Below, piece by piece: positions 17,271 through 24,047 of a stretch of 33,178 nt of DNA. Source of the stretch: Lentisphaerae bacterium RIFOXYA12_64_32 (lineage in GTDB: Bacteria > Verrucomicrobiota > Lentisphaeria > Oligosphaerales > YB12-FULL-65-16). Each line of letters starts with the position of its first letter. Positions within the stretch are counted from its first letter, which is position 1. Location of the stretch: contig MHBL01000368.1 in NCBI GenBank assembly GCA_001803235.1, positions 1 to 33,178 of the forward strand. Reading direction: 5' to 3'. The notes under the pieces were generated by a model. The model saw nothing but the letters and a program-made list of their open reading frames with translations, ran no database searches and was not told the DNA's origin. A program made the translations under genes and the position numbers.

Positions 17271-17945
17271 TTACACCTGTAGAGGGGCGCGTGGTCGCAA
17301 TTCGCCGCGCATCAGTTTTGCGATCAATCCGTCCCGTCGCTTGAGCCGTCGGAGCGTCTGTCGCTGGAGTCGATCGAGTTCAGGCTGGATCCGGGCGCGA
17401 TCCTCGGTGGTCATGCGCTCGACGAACAGCACGCCATCCAGATGGTCGATCTCATGCTGCAGGCACCGGGCCAGAAGTCCGCTGCACTCCACATTGATGG
17501 GCTCCCCGTTCAGGGTGGTGGCCTGCAGGACGGCCCGGATGGGGCGGATGACGTCGCCGTGCACATCGGGGATGCTGAGGCAACCTTCGTTGTACGAGGC
17601 GCGTTCCGTGGAGAACCAGACCAGTTCCGGATTGACCAGGGTCAGCGGCATACGTGGGCACAGCAGGCATTCGCCGGGCGACGCGTTGGCGGGCAGGGTC
17701 GTGGAACCATCCATCGTATCGATGGTGATCAGGCGCAGGGCCACGCCAACCTGTGGCGCGGCCAGGCCGACGCCGCGGGCGTCCTCGTGAAGCATGGTCA
17801 CGATCATGCGGGCGGCCAGTTGCCGGATCTCCGGCGTGACGACGTGGACCGACTCGGCTCTCTGACGGAGAGCCGGATCGCCGTAGGTCCGGATCTCGAG
17901 CGGTTCGGCGGTCACGGTGGCGTTGTTGTCTGTCGGTGTATTCAT
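17271..17945 (-). CDS. def: peptide deformylase
   Basis: A 224-residue metalloenzyme that removes the formyl group from the N-terminal methionine of nascent proteins. All three signatures are present: motif 1 GVGLAAPQVG (58-67), motif 2 EGCLSIP with metal ligand C122, and motif 3 QHEIDHLDG with H164, catalytic E165 and H168. The protein carries a short N-terminal extension (MNTPTDNNATVTAEP) and a basic C-terminal helix. The start at 17945 has AAAAGG just upstream; the frame is open for 16 more codons to 17993 without support. It is the first gene of a minus-strand group with two membrane proteins, not the common def-fmt pairing. No fmt is in the window. Confidence 0.97.
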   Translation of the reverse strand: MNTPTDNNATVTAEPLEIRTYGDPALRQRAESVHVVTPEIRQLAARMIVTMLHEDARGVGLAAPQVGVALRLITIDTMDGSTTLPANASPGECLLCPRMPLTLVNPELVWFSTERASYNEGCLSIPDVHGDVIRPIRAVLQATTLNGEPINVECSGLLARCLQHEIDHLDGVLFVERMTTEDRARIQPELDRLQRQTLRRLKRRDGLIAKLMRGELRPRAPLQV

Positions 17946-18091
17946 GATCCTTTTGCGGTATCTTGTGCCGGGCAGGCTTGTCCCGGCGCGCATTGCGATG
18001 GCGCACGCGCGCCGAAACTGAGAACACCCGTTGAGCGGCTACAGAATATGAAGGGTCAAGAGGCGTTCCGCAAGCGTTCCGGCTCGGATGG

Positions 18092-18246
18092 CAGGGCTGT
18101 TTCAAGATCCGGCGCCGCGTCTCGAAAGGCCACGCCTCCGCGCACACCAAGTAGGGGCGGCCTGTCCTCAGGCCGCCCCCCCCGGCGTGGGGACACGCCG
18201 GGGGTACTCACCGCACGCGACGGTCACGGATCTTGAAACAGCCCTG
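18092..18246 (+). mobile_element. MITE-like element, full-length copy with TIRs and 9-bp target duplication
   Basis: A 155-bp element with perfect 20-bp terminal inverted repeats: CAGGGCTGTTTCAAGATCCG at 18092-18111 and its exact reverse complement at 18227-18246. It is flanked by CTCGGATGG at 18083-18091 and again at 18247-18255, a perfect 9-bp target duplication. Inside are two 11-bp-stem hairpins: arms 18154-18164 and 18169-18179 with loop TCCT, and arms 18179-18189 and 18194-18204 with loop GGGA. There is no coding capacity. Related copies are at 923-1028 and 5668-5785. A transposase acting in trans on these termini is expected but not present here. Confidence 0.9.
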
Positions 18247-18481
18247 CTCGGATGGGGTGATGCGTCGGTTACAGGTGGGAAACGCACCGCAACGGGCATC
18301 CGGCCGAGCCGTCCCGCCCGACGGGCGGGATGAGGTAGCGGTCTCCGGGAGGCCGCTTGCTGACACGCGCGGCTCGGGCAGACGTGCGCCCGGGCGATGC
18401 ATTCCCGGACGGGTGCCCCGCTTCACCCCGCTTTGCGCCCCGTGCGATGATGGTTTGTCGTCCAGGCCTTACGTTATCGGT

Positions 18482-18617
18482 TTAGTGCCTTGATTCCCGG
18501 GAACCGTGGTGAAAAACAACCTGTGCCTTGGTAGATACTCCGCCCTCGCCCGGTGGGAGAGGGACGGGGTGAGGGTGGCGGCGATCCGCTTGGGTTGCGG
18601 GCGAAGCGCTGCCTTAG
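18482..18617 (+). repeat. 136-bp direct repeat, copy 1
   Basis: Matches 22117-22252 at 134 of 136 positions in the same orientation. It contains the CCCTCGCCC/GGGTGAGGG type of GC palindrome common in intergenic DNA. It ends 97 bases before the amidohydrolase-GGQ fusion gene. Together with the element at 18092 it fills most of the 17946-18714 gap, which has no gene. Confidence 0.9.
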
Positions 18618-18714
18618 GAGAAGAGACAGCGGGCGAAGACGGTGGCAGCCTCCTGGGGCAGCGCGGTTTGACGTTGTGCGTTGGGGGCTTGACTTCCATG
18701 GTGGCGAGTGGTCG

Positions 18715-20055
18715 ATGAGAGTGTTTGACGCACATGTTCACATCTTTCCCGACCGGATTGCTGCGCCAACGGTGGCGAGCATGGCCAGCCGGGCCGGGTT
18801 GGTGCCCACGTATGACGGGACCCGCGACGGGTTGCTGGCGTGTCTGCGCCAGGCCGGCATAGAGGGGGCATTGAACTGTCCGGTGGCCACGAAAGTCGAG
18901 CAGGTTGCGTCGATCAACGAGTGGAGCGCGGCGCAGAACGTGTGGCCGGTACTGTCGTTGGGCAGCATCCATCCGGACTGCCCGGACGCGATGGCGATCC
19001 TGTACGGAGTCCGCGACGCGGGTCTGCCCGGCATCAAGCTGCACCCGGAGTACCAGGACTTCACCCTGGACGACCCGCGCCTGGGCGACGTCTGGCGGGG
19101 ATGCGTCGAACTCGGCCTGGTCGTGTTCATGCATTGCGGCGGCGACCTCTTGTACCGGCCGCCGTTCCGGTCCTCGCCTGCCGCGATTCGCGACTTGCTC
19201 GACGCCTATCCCGGGCTGCGCCTTGTCGCGGCGCATTTCGGGAGCTGGAAAATGTGGGACGAGGTCGATCGCGAGCTGGTCGGCACCGACGTCTTCCTGG
19301 ACCTGTCGTTTGTGTTCGGGATCCTGCCGGACGAGGCGTTGGTCGAGATGAGTCGGCGGCATGGCGTCGACAAGATCTTGTTCGGGACCGACGCGCCGTG
19401 GCGCGATCCAGTGCAGGAGTTGGCGTACTTCCTGGCGCTGCCATTCACTCCGGACGAGCAGCGCCGGATGCTGTGGGAGAACGCGGCGCGACTCTTCGGT
19501 TTCGCGGAGGTCGCGGGACCAGCGCGGGAGCCGTTGAGTCAAAGGGGCAGAGGTGTGGCGAGTCCCGGCAATGACCGGGATCAGCTTCTGGCGCTGTCTG
19601 AGGCGCAGTTGGTGCGGTTGTGCCGCATCGACACGTTTCGTGGCACGGGGCCGGGCGGTCAGAAGCGGAACAAGACCGAGTCGGCGGTGCGGATTACGCA
19701 CGAACCGAGCGGGTACTCGGCCGTGTCGGACGCGACCCGGTCGCAGCACACCAACCGGAGCATGGCCGTTCGCCGGCTGCGACTGGAGATGGCGCTCAAG
19801 TGGCGGGTTCCCGTGAAAGGCGGGAACGAGCCGCTTCGGCCGCGTCCGGCGGCGAAGGCAGACGAGTACCCACTGTGGGTGGCGTTCGTTCTCGACGGTC
19901 TCGAGGCACACGGGTATCGCCTGCGTGAGGCGGCGGAGTCGCTCGGCACGGGAACGGCACAACTGGTGCGTGACCTCGAGCGGGATCGGCAGCTTTGGCA
20001 GTGGGTGAACCGTGCGCGCCGGGCTGCCGGGCTCAGCCCGTTGAGGGGCGGGTAG
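18715..20055 (+). CDS. fusion of an amidohydrolase-2 domain and a GGQ release-factor-like domain
   Basis: A 446-residue fusion with no stop or frameshift between parts. Residues 1-265 are an amidohydrolase-2 TIM barrel: HxH metal motif at H7/H9 (FDAHVHIFPD), GIKLHPEYQ (106-114), H140 in VFMHCGG, H174 in AAHFGSW, and D226 in FGTDAPW, so the metal site looks complete. Residues about 288-370 are an RF-1 peptidyl-tRNA hydrolase domain, TFRGTGPGGQKRNKTESAV, with GGQ at 314-316, plus RSQHTNR. Residues 385-446 are a helical extension seen in release-factor-like proteins (VLDGLEAHGYRLREAAESLG). There is no codon-recognition domain, so it resembles ribosome-rescue or RF-like proteins. The linker (266-287) is Pro/Gly/Arg-rich. 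The frame is open upstream to 18553 through repeat DNA; the ATG at 18715 starts the barrel exactly. Either half could be annotated alone; together they are unusual. Confidence 0.85.
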   Translation: MRVFDAHVHIFPDRIAAPTVASMASRAGLVPTYDGTRDGLLACLRQAGIEGALNCPVATKVEQVASINEWSAAQNVWPVLSLGSIHPDCPDAMAILYGVRDAGLPGIKLHPEYQDFTLDDPRLGDVWRGCVELGLVVFMHCGGDLLYRPPFRSSPAAIRDLLDAYPGLRLVAAHFGSWKMWDEVDRELVGTDVFLDLSFVFGILPDEALVEMSRRHGVDKILFGTDAPWRDPVQELAYFLALPFTPDEQRRMLWENAARLFGFAEVAGPAREPLSQRGRGVASPGNDRDQLLALSEAQLVRLCRIDTFRGTGPGGQKRNKTESAVRITHEPSGYSAVSDATRSQHTNRSMAVRRLRLEMALKWRVPVKGGNEPLRPRPAAKADEYPLWVAFVLDGLEAHGYRLREAAESLGTGTAQLVRDLERDRQLWQWVNRARRAAGLSPLRGG

Positions 20056-20154
20056 GTGTTAAAGGGGGAGGCGGGTGTGTGTGGGTGTGTGGGGGGACGA
20101 GAATTCGTCCGTCGACGCTCGGCCCCCGTCCGAAGTTGCCAGCGGGGCGCGCTC

Positions 20155-20183
20155 TTGATTTCCGAGAGACGTCATCGTATTCT
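20155..20183 (+). promoter_or_regulatory. sigma70-type promoter for the exported-paralog pair
   Basis: TTGATT at 20155-20160 and TATTCT at 20178-20183 with a 17-base spacer, in a locally AT-richer stretch. The predicted start near 20190 gives a leader of about 180 bases before the ATG at 20369. The 20056-20368 gap otherwise holds a GT-rich stretch and an imperfect hairpin at about 20231-20310. Confidence 0.5.
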
Positions 20184-20368
20184 ATTCCAACGTGCGGCAA
20201 CGGATTCTTCGAATGCCGTAACGACTCAGGTGCTCGGAGTTCGGGTCTCAGCGTTCGGGTTTGGCTGGCGTTCTTGAGATCGGGTGCATTCCAGACCCCG
20301 AACACGGAACGCAGAGGCCCGGTCTCCAAGTGGGTGTAGTGTCTGTCGGGCAATGGAAGGATTTCGTC

Positions 20369-21169
20369 ATGCGAAAATCAGCTCTGGTGAAGATGGGATT
20401 AACGGGGATTCTGGGCGTGGTGGTGGTCGCGGCGTTCTCCGGCCTTGCCGCGTGGGCGGCGGATGAGAAACCGGCGGTGCAGGACGAGGCGGCCGCCAAG
20501 AAGGGTGACGAGAAGAAAGTCGAGGCGAAGGACGCCCCTGCCGCGGTCAAGCCGGCAGAACCGACAAAGACCGACGAGGAGAAGAAGGCCGAGGAAGCGG
20601 CCAAGAAGAAGGCGGCCGATGAAGCGAAGAAGAAGGCCGCCGCGGAGAAGGAGAAACTGGCCGAGCAGAAGAAGAAAGAGCAGGAGAAGAAGCGGCGCGA
20701 GAACTGGGAGAAGTACATCCTGGAGAACTATCTCGAGAACTACCGGAAACAGTACCCCGCGATTGCGAAGGCCAGCGACGAGCTCAAGGGGTTGTACACC
20801 GAGATGGAGCCGTACGACCAGATCCAGGACCCCAAGGAGAAGCGAAAGGTTGAGCCCAAGATCCGGGCCGTGCAGGGCAAGATCAAGCGGACAAAAGGAA
20901 CGCTGGACAAGGAACTTGGGAAGGTCGTAAAGCCGCTCAAGCTCGAGTACGACAATCTGAAGCAGAAGGACAAGGATCTTCAGAAACGGATTGCCAACAC
21001 GAACGACGAGAACCAGAAACGTCGCCTTGCAGAAGAGCAGGCCAAACTGTTTGGCCCCTTGGAGGGACTCGATATCAAGCTGTTCCTGTTTGACTACTTT
21101 GCCCGGGCTGGGCAGGAGAAGCAGGATGAGGCCGCGGACGAGAAGCAAGGCAAGGCCGGCGGGAAGTAG
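20369..21169 (+). CDS. exported Lys/Glu/Ala-rich helical protein, paralog 1
   Basis: A 266-residue exported protein. A clear Sec signal peptide (MRKSALVKMG, then a hydrophobic core, cleavage after AAWA at about residue 30) is followed by a low-complexity Lys/Ala/Glu segment (31-115, for example KKAEEAAKKKAADEAKKKAA) and a folded helical domain (115-250) with LENYRKQYPAIAKASDELKG, then KIRAVQGKIKRTKGTLDKEL. GGAAGGA precedes the ATG at 20369; the frame is open further upstream without support. The domain is shared with the next gene, so they are tandem duplicates. The low-complexity part resembles TolA-like periplasm-spanning helices. No enzyme motif. A periplasmic structural or coiled-coil role is inference. 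Confidence 0.8.
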   Translation: MRKSALVKMGLTGILGVVVVAAFSGLAAWAADEKPAVQDEAAAKKGDEKKVEAKDAPAAVKPAEPTKTDEEKKAEEAAKKKAADEAKKKAAAEKEKLAEQKKKEQEKKRRENWEKYILENYLENYRKQYPAIAKASDELKGLYTEMEPYDQIQDPKEKRKVEPKIRAVQGKIKRTKGTLDKELGKVVKPLKLEYDNLKQKDKDLQKRIANTNDENQKRRLAEEQAKLFGPLEGLDIKLFLFDYFARAGQEKQDEAADEKQGKAGGK

Positions 21170-21256
21170 GGCCGCGCGGGTTTCGTGGGGCGGTGTGGGA
21201 CGTGTCGCGGCGAACCGAGATGGACGAGAAATCGAAAACGATATGGAGGTTGTCCC

Positions 21257-22000
21257 ATGAGCAACGGTAGGGCTTGGTGGCTGCCCCGCCTGATGGCGGG
21301 AACGGTATCCCTGGCAGCGGCGACCGTCTTCCTGGGCGCGGCCTATGCGGAGGAGAAACCGGCTGCGCCGGCGGAGAAGAAAGCTGAGCAGAAGCTCGGC
21401 GAGGCCAAGCCCAAGGCGCCGGAGGGCAAGGCGAAGGACAAGGCCGGCGGCGTGGCCAAGCCGAAAGAGGAAGCCAAGCCCGCGGCGGACGACCCTAAGA
21501 AGCTTGAGGCGGAGGAACGGGCCCGCCGGGTCAAGGCGGCTGATGCCTTGCTGAAGAACCCGGACGTAGGGGACACGTTCCGCAAGTCGTGCCCTGCGAT
21601 CGTGCAACTGAGCGATGAGATCAGAGGCATGAACCTGGAAATGGAGCAGTACACGCAGATCGAGGACCGGAAGGAACGGCGTGCGGCCGAGTCCAAGGCG
21701 CGGGGTGTGCAGGGCAAGCTCAAGCGCGCCAAGGGCGCCCTTGACAAGGAACTCACCAAGACCTACAAGCCGCTGAAGGCCCGGTACGACGGCCTGAAAC
21801 TCAAGGACAAAGATCTTCAGGCCAGGATCGATGCGACGAGTGACGACAAGCAGAAGCAGCGGCTGGAAGGCGAGCGGGCCAAGTCCTTCGGGGCCATGGA
21901 GGACCTGGAGAGACAAATGGGCATTATCGAGTACTTCGTCGACGCCTGCCAACCGCCCCAGGACGAGGCCGCTCCCGAGGACGCGAAACCCAAGCCGTAG
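21257..22000 (+). CDS. exported Lys/Glu/Ala-rich helical protein, paralog 2
   Basis: A 247-residue paralog of the preceding gene, 87 bases downstream with its own GGAGG. It has a signal peptide (core LMAGTVSLAAATVFLGAA, cleavage after AAYA) and a shorter Lys/Pro/Ala-rich linker (about 32-95). The homologous helical domain carries FRKSCPAIVQLSDEIRGMNL, MEQYTQIEDRKERR, RGVQGKLKRAKGALDKELTK, KPLKARYDGLKLKDKDLQAR and FGAMEDLERQMG. In the shared domain the pattern QGK.KR.KG.LDKEL.K..KPLK is nearly invariant between the two, while the linkers differ, so selection acts on the domain. Function unknown; likely periplasmic. Cotranscribed with paralog 1. Confidence 0.8.
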   Translation: MSNGRAWWLPRLMAGTVSLAAATVFLGAAYAEEKPAAPAEKKAEQKLGEAKPKAPEGKAKDKAGGVAKPKEEAKPAADDPKKLEAEERARRVKAADALLKNPDVGDTFRKSCPAIVQLSDEIRGMNLEMEQYTQIEDRKERRAAESKARGVQGKLKRAKGALDKELTKTYKPLKARYDGLKLKDKDLQARIDATSDDKQKQRLEGERAKSFGAMEDLERQMGIIEYFVDACQPPQDEAAPEDAKPKP

Positions 22001-22116
22001 GGGATGGTTCACGGTTCAGCGGTTCAAGGCTGTGAAGGTTGTCGGTGACCACTCAGGTGGACAGGCTGAAGGGGCTTAGCGCCTCTAGGCGCTGAACTTC
22101 GACCAACATGTTGGTG

Positions 22117-22252
22117 TTAGTGCCTTGATCCCCGGGAACCGTGGTGAAAAACAACCTGTGCCTTGGTAGATACTCCGCCCTCGCCCGGTGGGAGAGGGAC
22201 GGGGTGAGGGTGGCGGCGATCCGCTTGGGTTGCGGGCGAAGCGCCGCCTTAG
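22117..22252 (+). repeat. 136-bp direct repeat, copy 2
   Basis: Two mismatches to 18482-18617, same orientation. Spurious reading frames across this unit give the same Arg/Ser-rich translation at both sites, which is a repeat artefact and not a gene. Together the two copies bracket the fusion gene and the exported paralogs. Confidence 0.9.
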
Positions 22253-22441
22253 TTGGGTGTCGAGGGTCGAGGGTCACTGAGTCACGTAACGGCGGCGCAG
22301 CGCGCCACTTTTTCCGAGCGCCAGTCTCGGGAAAAGGGTTGTGCCCTGTGCGGGCAAGTCCTGAGAGAGAAGATGCCCTGCCATGGACGACAGAATGCGC
22401 CTGTTCGTCGCGGTCTCCCGCGGCAGAGAGGACGCAGAGCG

Positions 22442-22590
22442 GCAGTGGCGCGGGACCTCTGGGACCGCGGCAGGGTGCTCGGGACCGTCCCGGCCCGAGG
22501 TCATCGGCCGGAGATCCGACTTCGCCCAGGCCGCTTCGCCGGACAGGCCGGCCGGCGCACCCCGCTTCGGCGCGGGACGCGCCGAGCCAC
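22442..22590 (-). repeat. GC-rich interspersed repeat, copy A
   Basis: Reverse-oriented relative of 23836-23956. Read on the minus strand it begins GTGGCTCGGCGCGTCCCGCG and ends GGTCCCGCGCCACTG, with CAGTGGC/GCCACTG-like tips. The central part differs in length from the other copies. It lies in the 22001-22728 gap, which has no gene; the end of that gap carries CTACAGGCTACAGCC-type short repeats. Confidence 0.75.
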
Positions 22591-22728
22591 GGCGCGCACG
22601 ATCGCGTCCTGGCCGGGGCAAGCCGCCTGTCCGCGCGGCCGGGTCTACCCGCACAGGTCGAATCCTTACCTACAGGCTACAGCCTATCCACCTACAGCCT
22701 ACCTGAAGTAGTTACGAACGGTGAACCT

Positions 22729-23574
22729 TTGAGCCATGCCCAGGTGCTTTCCGAGAGGCTGGTCTTCATTCGGCGCGGCGGGTTGGGGGACTTCATCCTG
22801 AGCCTGCCGCTGCTCAGGGTGTTGCGGGCCCGGTATCACCGCGTGTGCCTCGTGACCCGCCGCGCCTGCCTGGACCTGCTGCCGTCCGACTGCGCGTACG
22901 ATGCCGTCCTTGATGCGGACAGTGCGGAGTTCGCGGGCCTTTTTGCGGGGTCCGCACCGATTCCGGCGCGAGTGGGGGACGAACTGAGAGGCGCAGACGT
23001 GATCTCGTTCCTGGCGCCGGATGCGGTGCTGGTGGCGAACTTCGCGCGGTGCGGGGTCCGCAATGTGCGTTGGGTGAATTCGCGTCCAACCGCGCCGCCG
23101 CACGCAGCCCTGCACTTCTTTGCCGACGCCGGAGAGGAACCGCCACCGGGCCTCCTGTCGCAGCCGCTGTGGTCCGGGCCGCGGTGTGGTGGCGGTTTGT
23201 GGGTGCACCCGGGCAGCGGCGGTCGGGGGAAGAACCTGCCCGCGGCCCGGTTTGCGGAGTTCGCCAGGAATTGGCTCGCAACCCATGACGGCCAGGTGAT
23301 CCTGTCCTTTGGCGAAGCGGACGTAGCGTTGGTCGATCCGGCACAGGCGGCGTTCCGTGCTGCGGGCGTTCCGTTCCAGATGGTGTTGCAGCCCTCGCTG
23401 GCCGAGCTGAAGCGTCGGATGTGCGCTGAATCCGGCGCCTATGTAGGCAACGACAGTGGCGTGTCGCACCTGGCCGGGGCACTGGGGGTTCCCTCCACCG
23501 TGTTCTTCCGCAGTACCGATCCGCGGATCTGGCGGCCGCTGGGCCGCGTTGAGGTGGTGGAATGGCGGGAGTGA
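22729..23574 (+). CDS. family 9 glycosyltransferase (heptosyltransferase-like)
   Basis: A protein of about 281 residues of the ADP-heptose:LPS heptosyltransferase family (GT9, GT-B fold), short for the family (often 320-360). The N-terminal Rossmann domain opens with LVFIRRGGLGDFILSLPLLR, the acceptor-side GxGD motif. The C-terminal nucleotide-sugar half has WVHPGSGGRGKNLPAARFAE and YVGNDSGVSHLAGALGVPS, both diagnostic. There is no membrane segment; it would act on the inner face of the cytoplasmic membrane in lipopolysaccharide core or related glycolipid synthesis. The start is uncertain: TTG at 22729 is used, GTG at 22744 is possible, and neither has a strong ribosome binding site. No other glycan genes adjoin, so the substrate is unknown. 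Confidence 0.85.
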   Translation: MSHAQVLSERLVFIRRGGLGDFILSLPLLRVLRARYHRVCLVTRRACLDLLPSDCAYDAVLDADSAEFAGLFAGSAPIPARVGDELRGADVISFLAPDAVLVANFARCGVRNVRWVNSRPTAPPHAALHFFADAGEEPPPGLLSQPLWSGPRCGGGLWVHPGSGGRGKNLPAARFAEFARNWLATHDGQVILSFGEADVALVDPAQAAFRAAGVPFQMVLQPSLAELKRRMCAESGAYVGNDSGVSHLAGALGVPSTVFFRSTDPRIWRPLGRVEVVEWRE

Positions 23575-23699
23575 GCGCGGCGGCGGGGGCGGATGTTCTG
23601 CGCGGAGATGACGGGGCCCTCTGTCACCGGTCCGGGCACCGGCCGTGTCAAGGCCCGCTCCCCTCGTCCCATAGCCATCAAGCTAACGGCGGTGGCTTG

Positions 23700-23822
23700 C
23701 GCGTCTACCGTAACATGGTGTTCCGCGAAAGCGACGCCCGCATCGTGCTCGCCCACAACCACCCCCCGCGGAGACTCCACCCCTTCCGCGGAGGACATCG
23801 CCTGCACCCGCGACTTGTGTAG
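23700..23822 (+). pseudogene. radC: radC (JAB/MPN domain) relic with frameshift
   Basis: A fragment of the RadC C-terminal JAB domain. In one frame it reads VFRESDARIVLAHNHP. After a run of six C at 23762-23767 the reading must shift by one base to continue RGDSTPSAEDIACTRDLC. Corrected, this gives the full JAMM signature HxHx7Sx2D (H-N-H, S, D) typical of RadC. The upstream part of the gene is not recognisable and the downstream part is cut by the GC-rich repeat, so it cannot make a working protein. Confidence 0.75.
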
Positions 23823-23835
23823 TGCGGAGTCCGCA

Positions 23836-23956
23836 ACAGTGGCTCGGCGCGTCCCGCGCCGAAGCAGAGTGCTCGGGCCGGTCCCTGGCCGAGATCCTCG
23901 GTCCGGGACGGACCCGAGGAACCCTGCTGCGGTCCCGGAGGTCCCGCGCCACTGCG
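23836..23956 (+). repeat. GC-rich interspersed repeat, copy B
   Basis: Begins CAGTGGCTCGGCGCG and ends GTCCCGCGCCACTGC. The core at 23896-23958 (CCTCGGTCCGGGACGG to CACTGCGGC) matches 30346-30408 at 62 of 63 positions. The core contains an imperfect hairpin, CCTCGGTCC against GGACCCGAGG. No target duplication is seen. It abuts the radC relic. With it, the 23575-24047 gap has no intact gene. Confidence 0.85.
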
Positions 23957-24047
23957 GCTGTGCCACTTTCCCGGTTACGCGCTTGCGCCGGCATTCCGTG
24001 TGAGTAAATTACTCGCCAGCGTGGAAGAGGACGGGAGACTTTACCTG

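Noticed and set aside
18469..19962. A 497-codon minus-strand frame
   Set aside because: Shadow of the amidohydrolase-GGQ gene and of the 136-bp repeat; Arg/Pro-rich, no motif.
20399..22012. A 537-codon minus-strand Leu-rich frame that looks membrane-like
   Set aside because: It is the complement of Lys/Glu-rich codons (AAG and GAG become CTT and CTC), so the Leu runs are an artefact of the two exported paralogs.
22053..22277. Short frame with LTPSLSHRARAEYLPRH across the direct repeat
   Set aside because: Typical translation of a CCCTC/GAGGG palindromic repeat; the same peptide appears at the other copy, so it is DNA repeat and not protein.
23575..23690. Continuation of the radC relic upstream
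   Set aside because: No frame gives the expected RadC beta strands or helices here, so I limit the relic to the JAB core.
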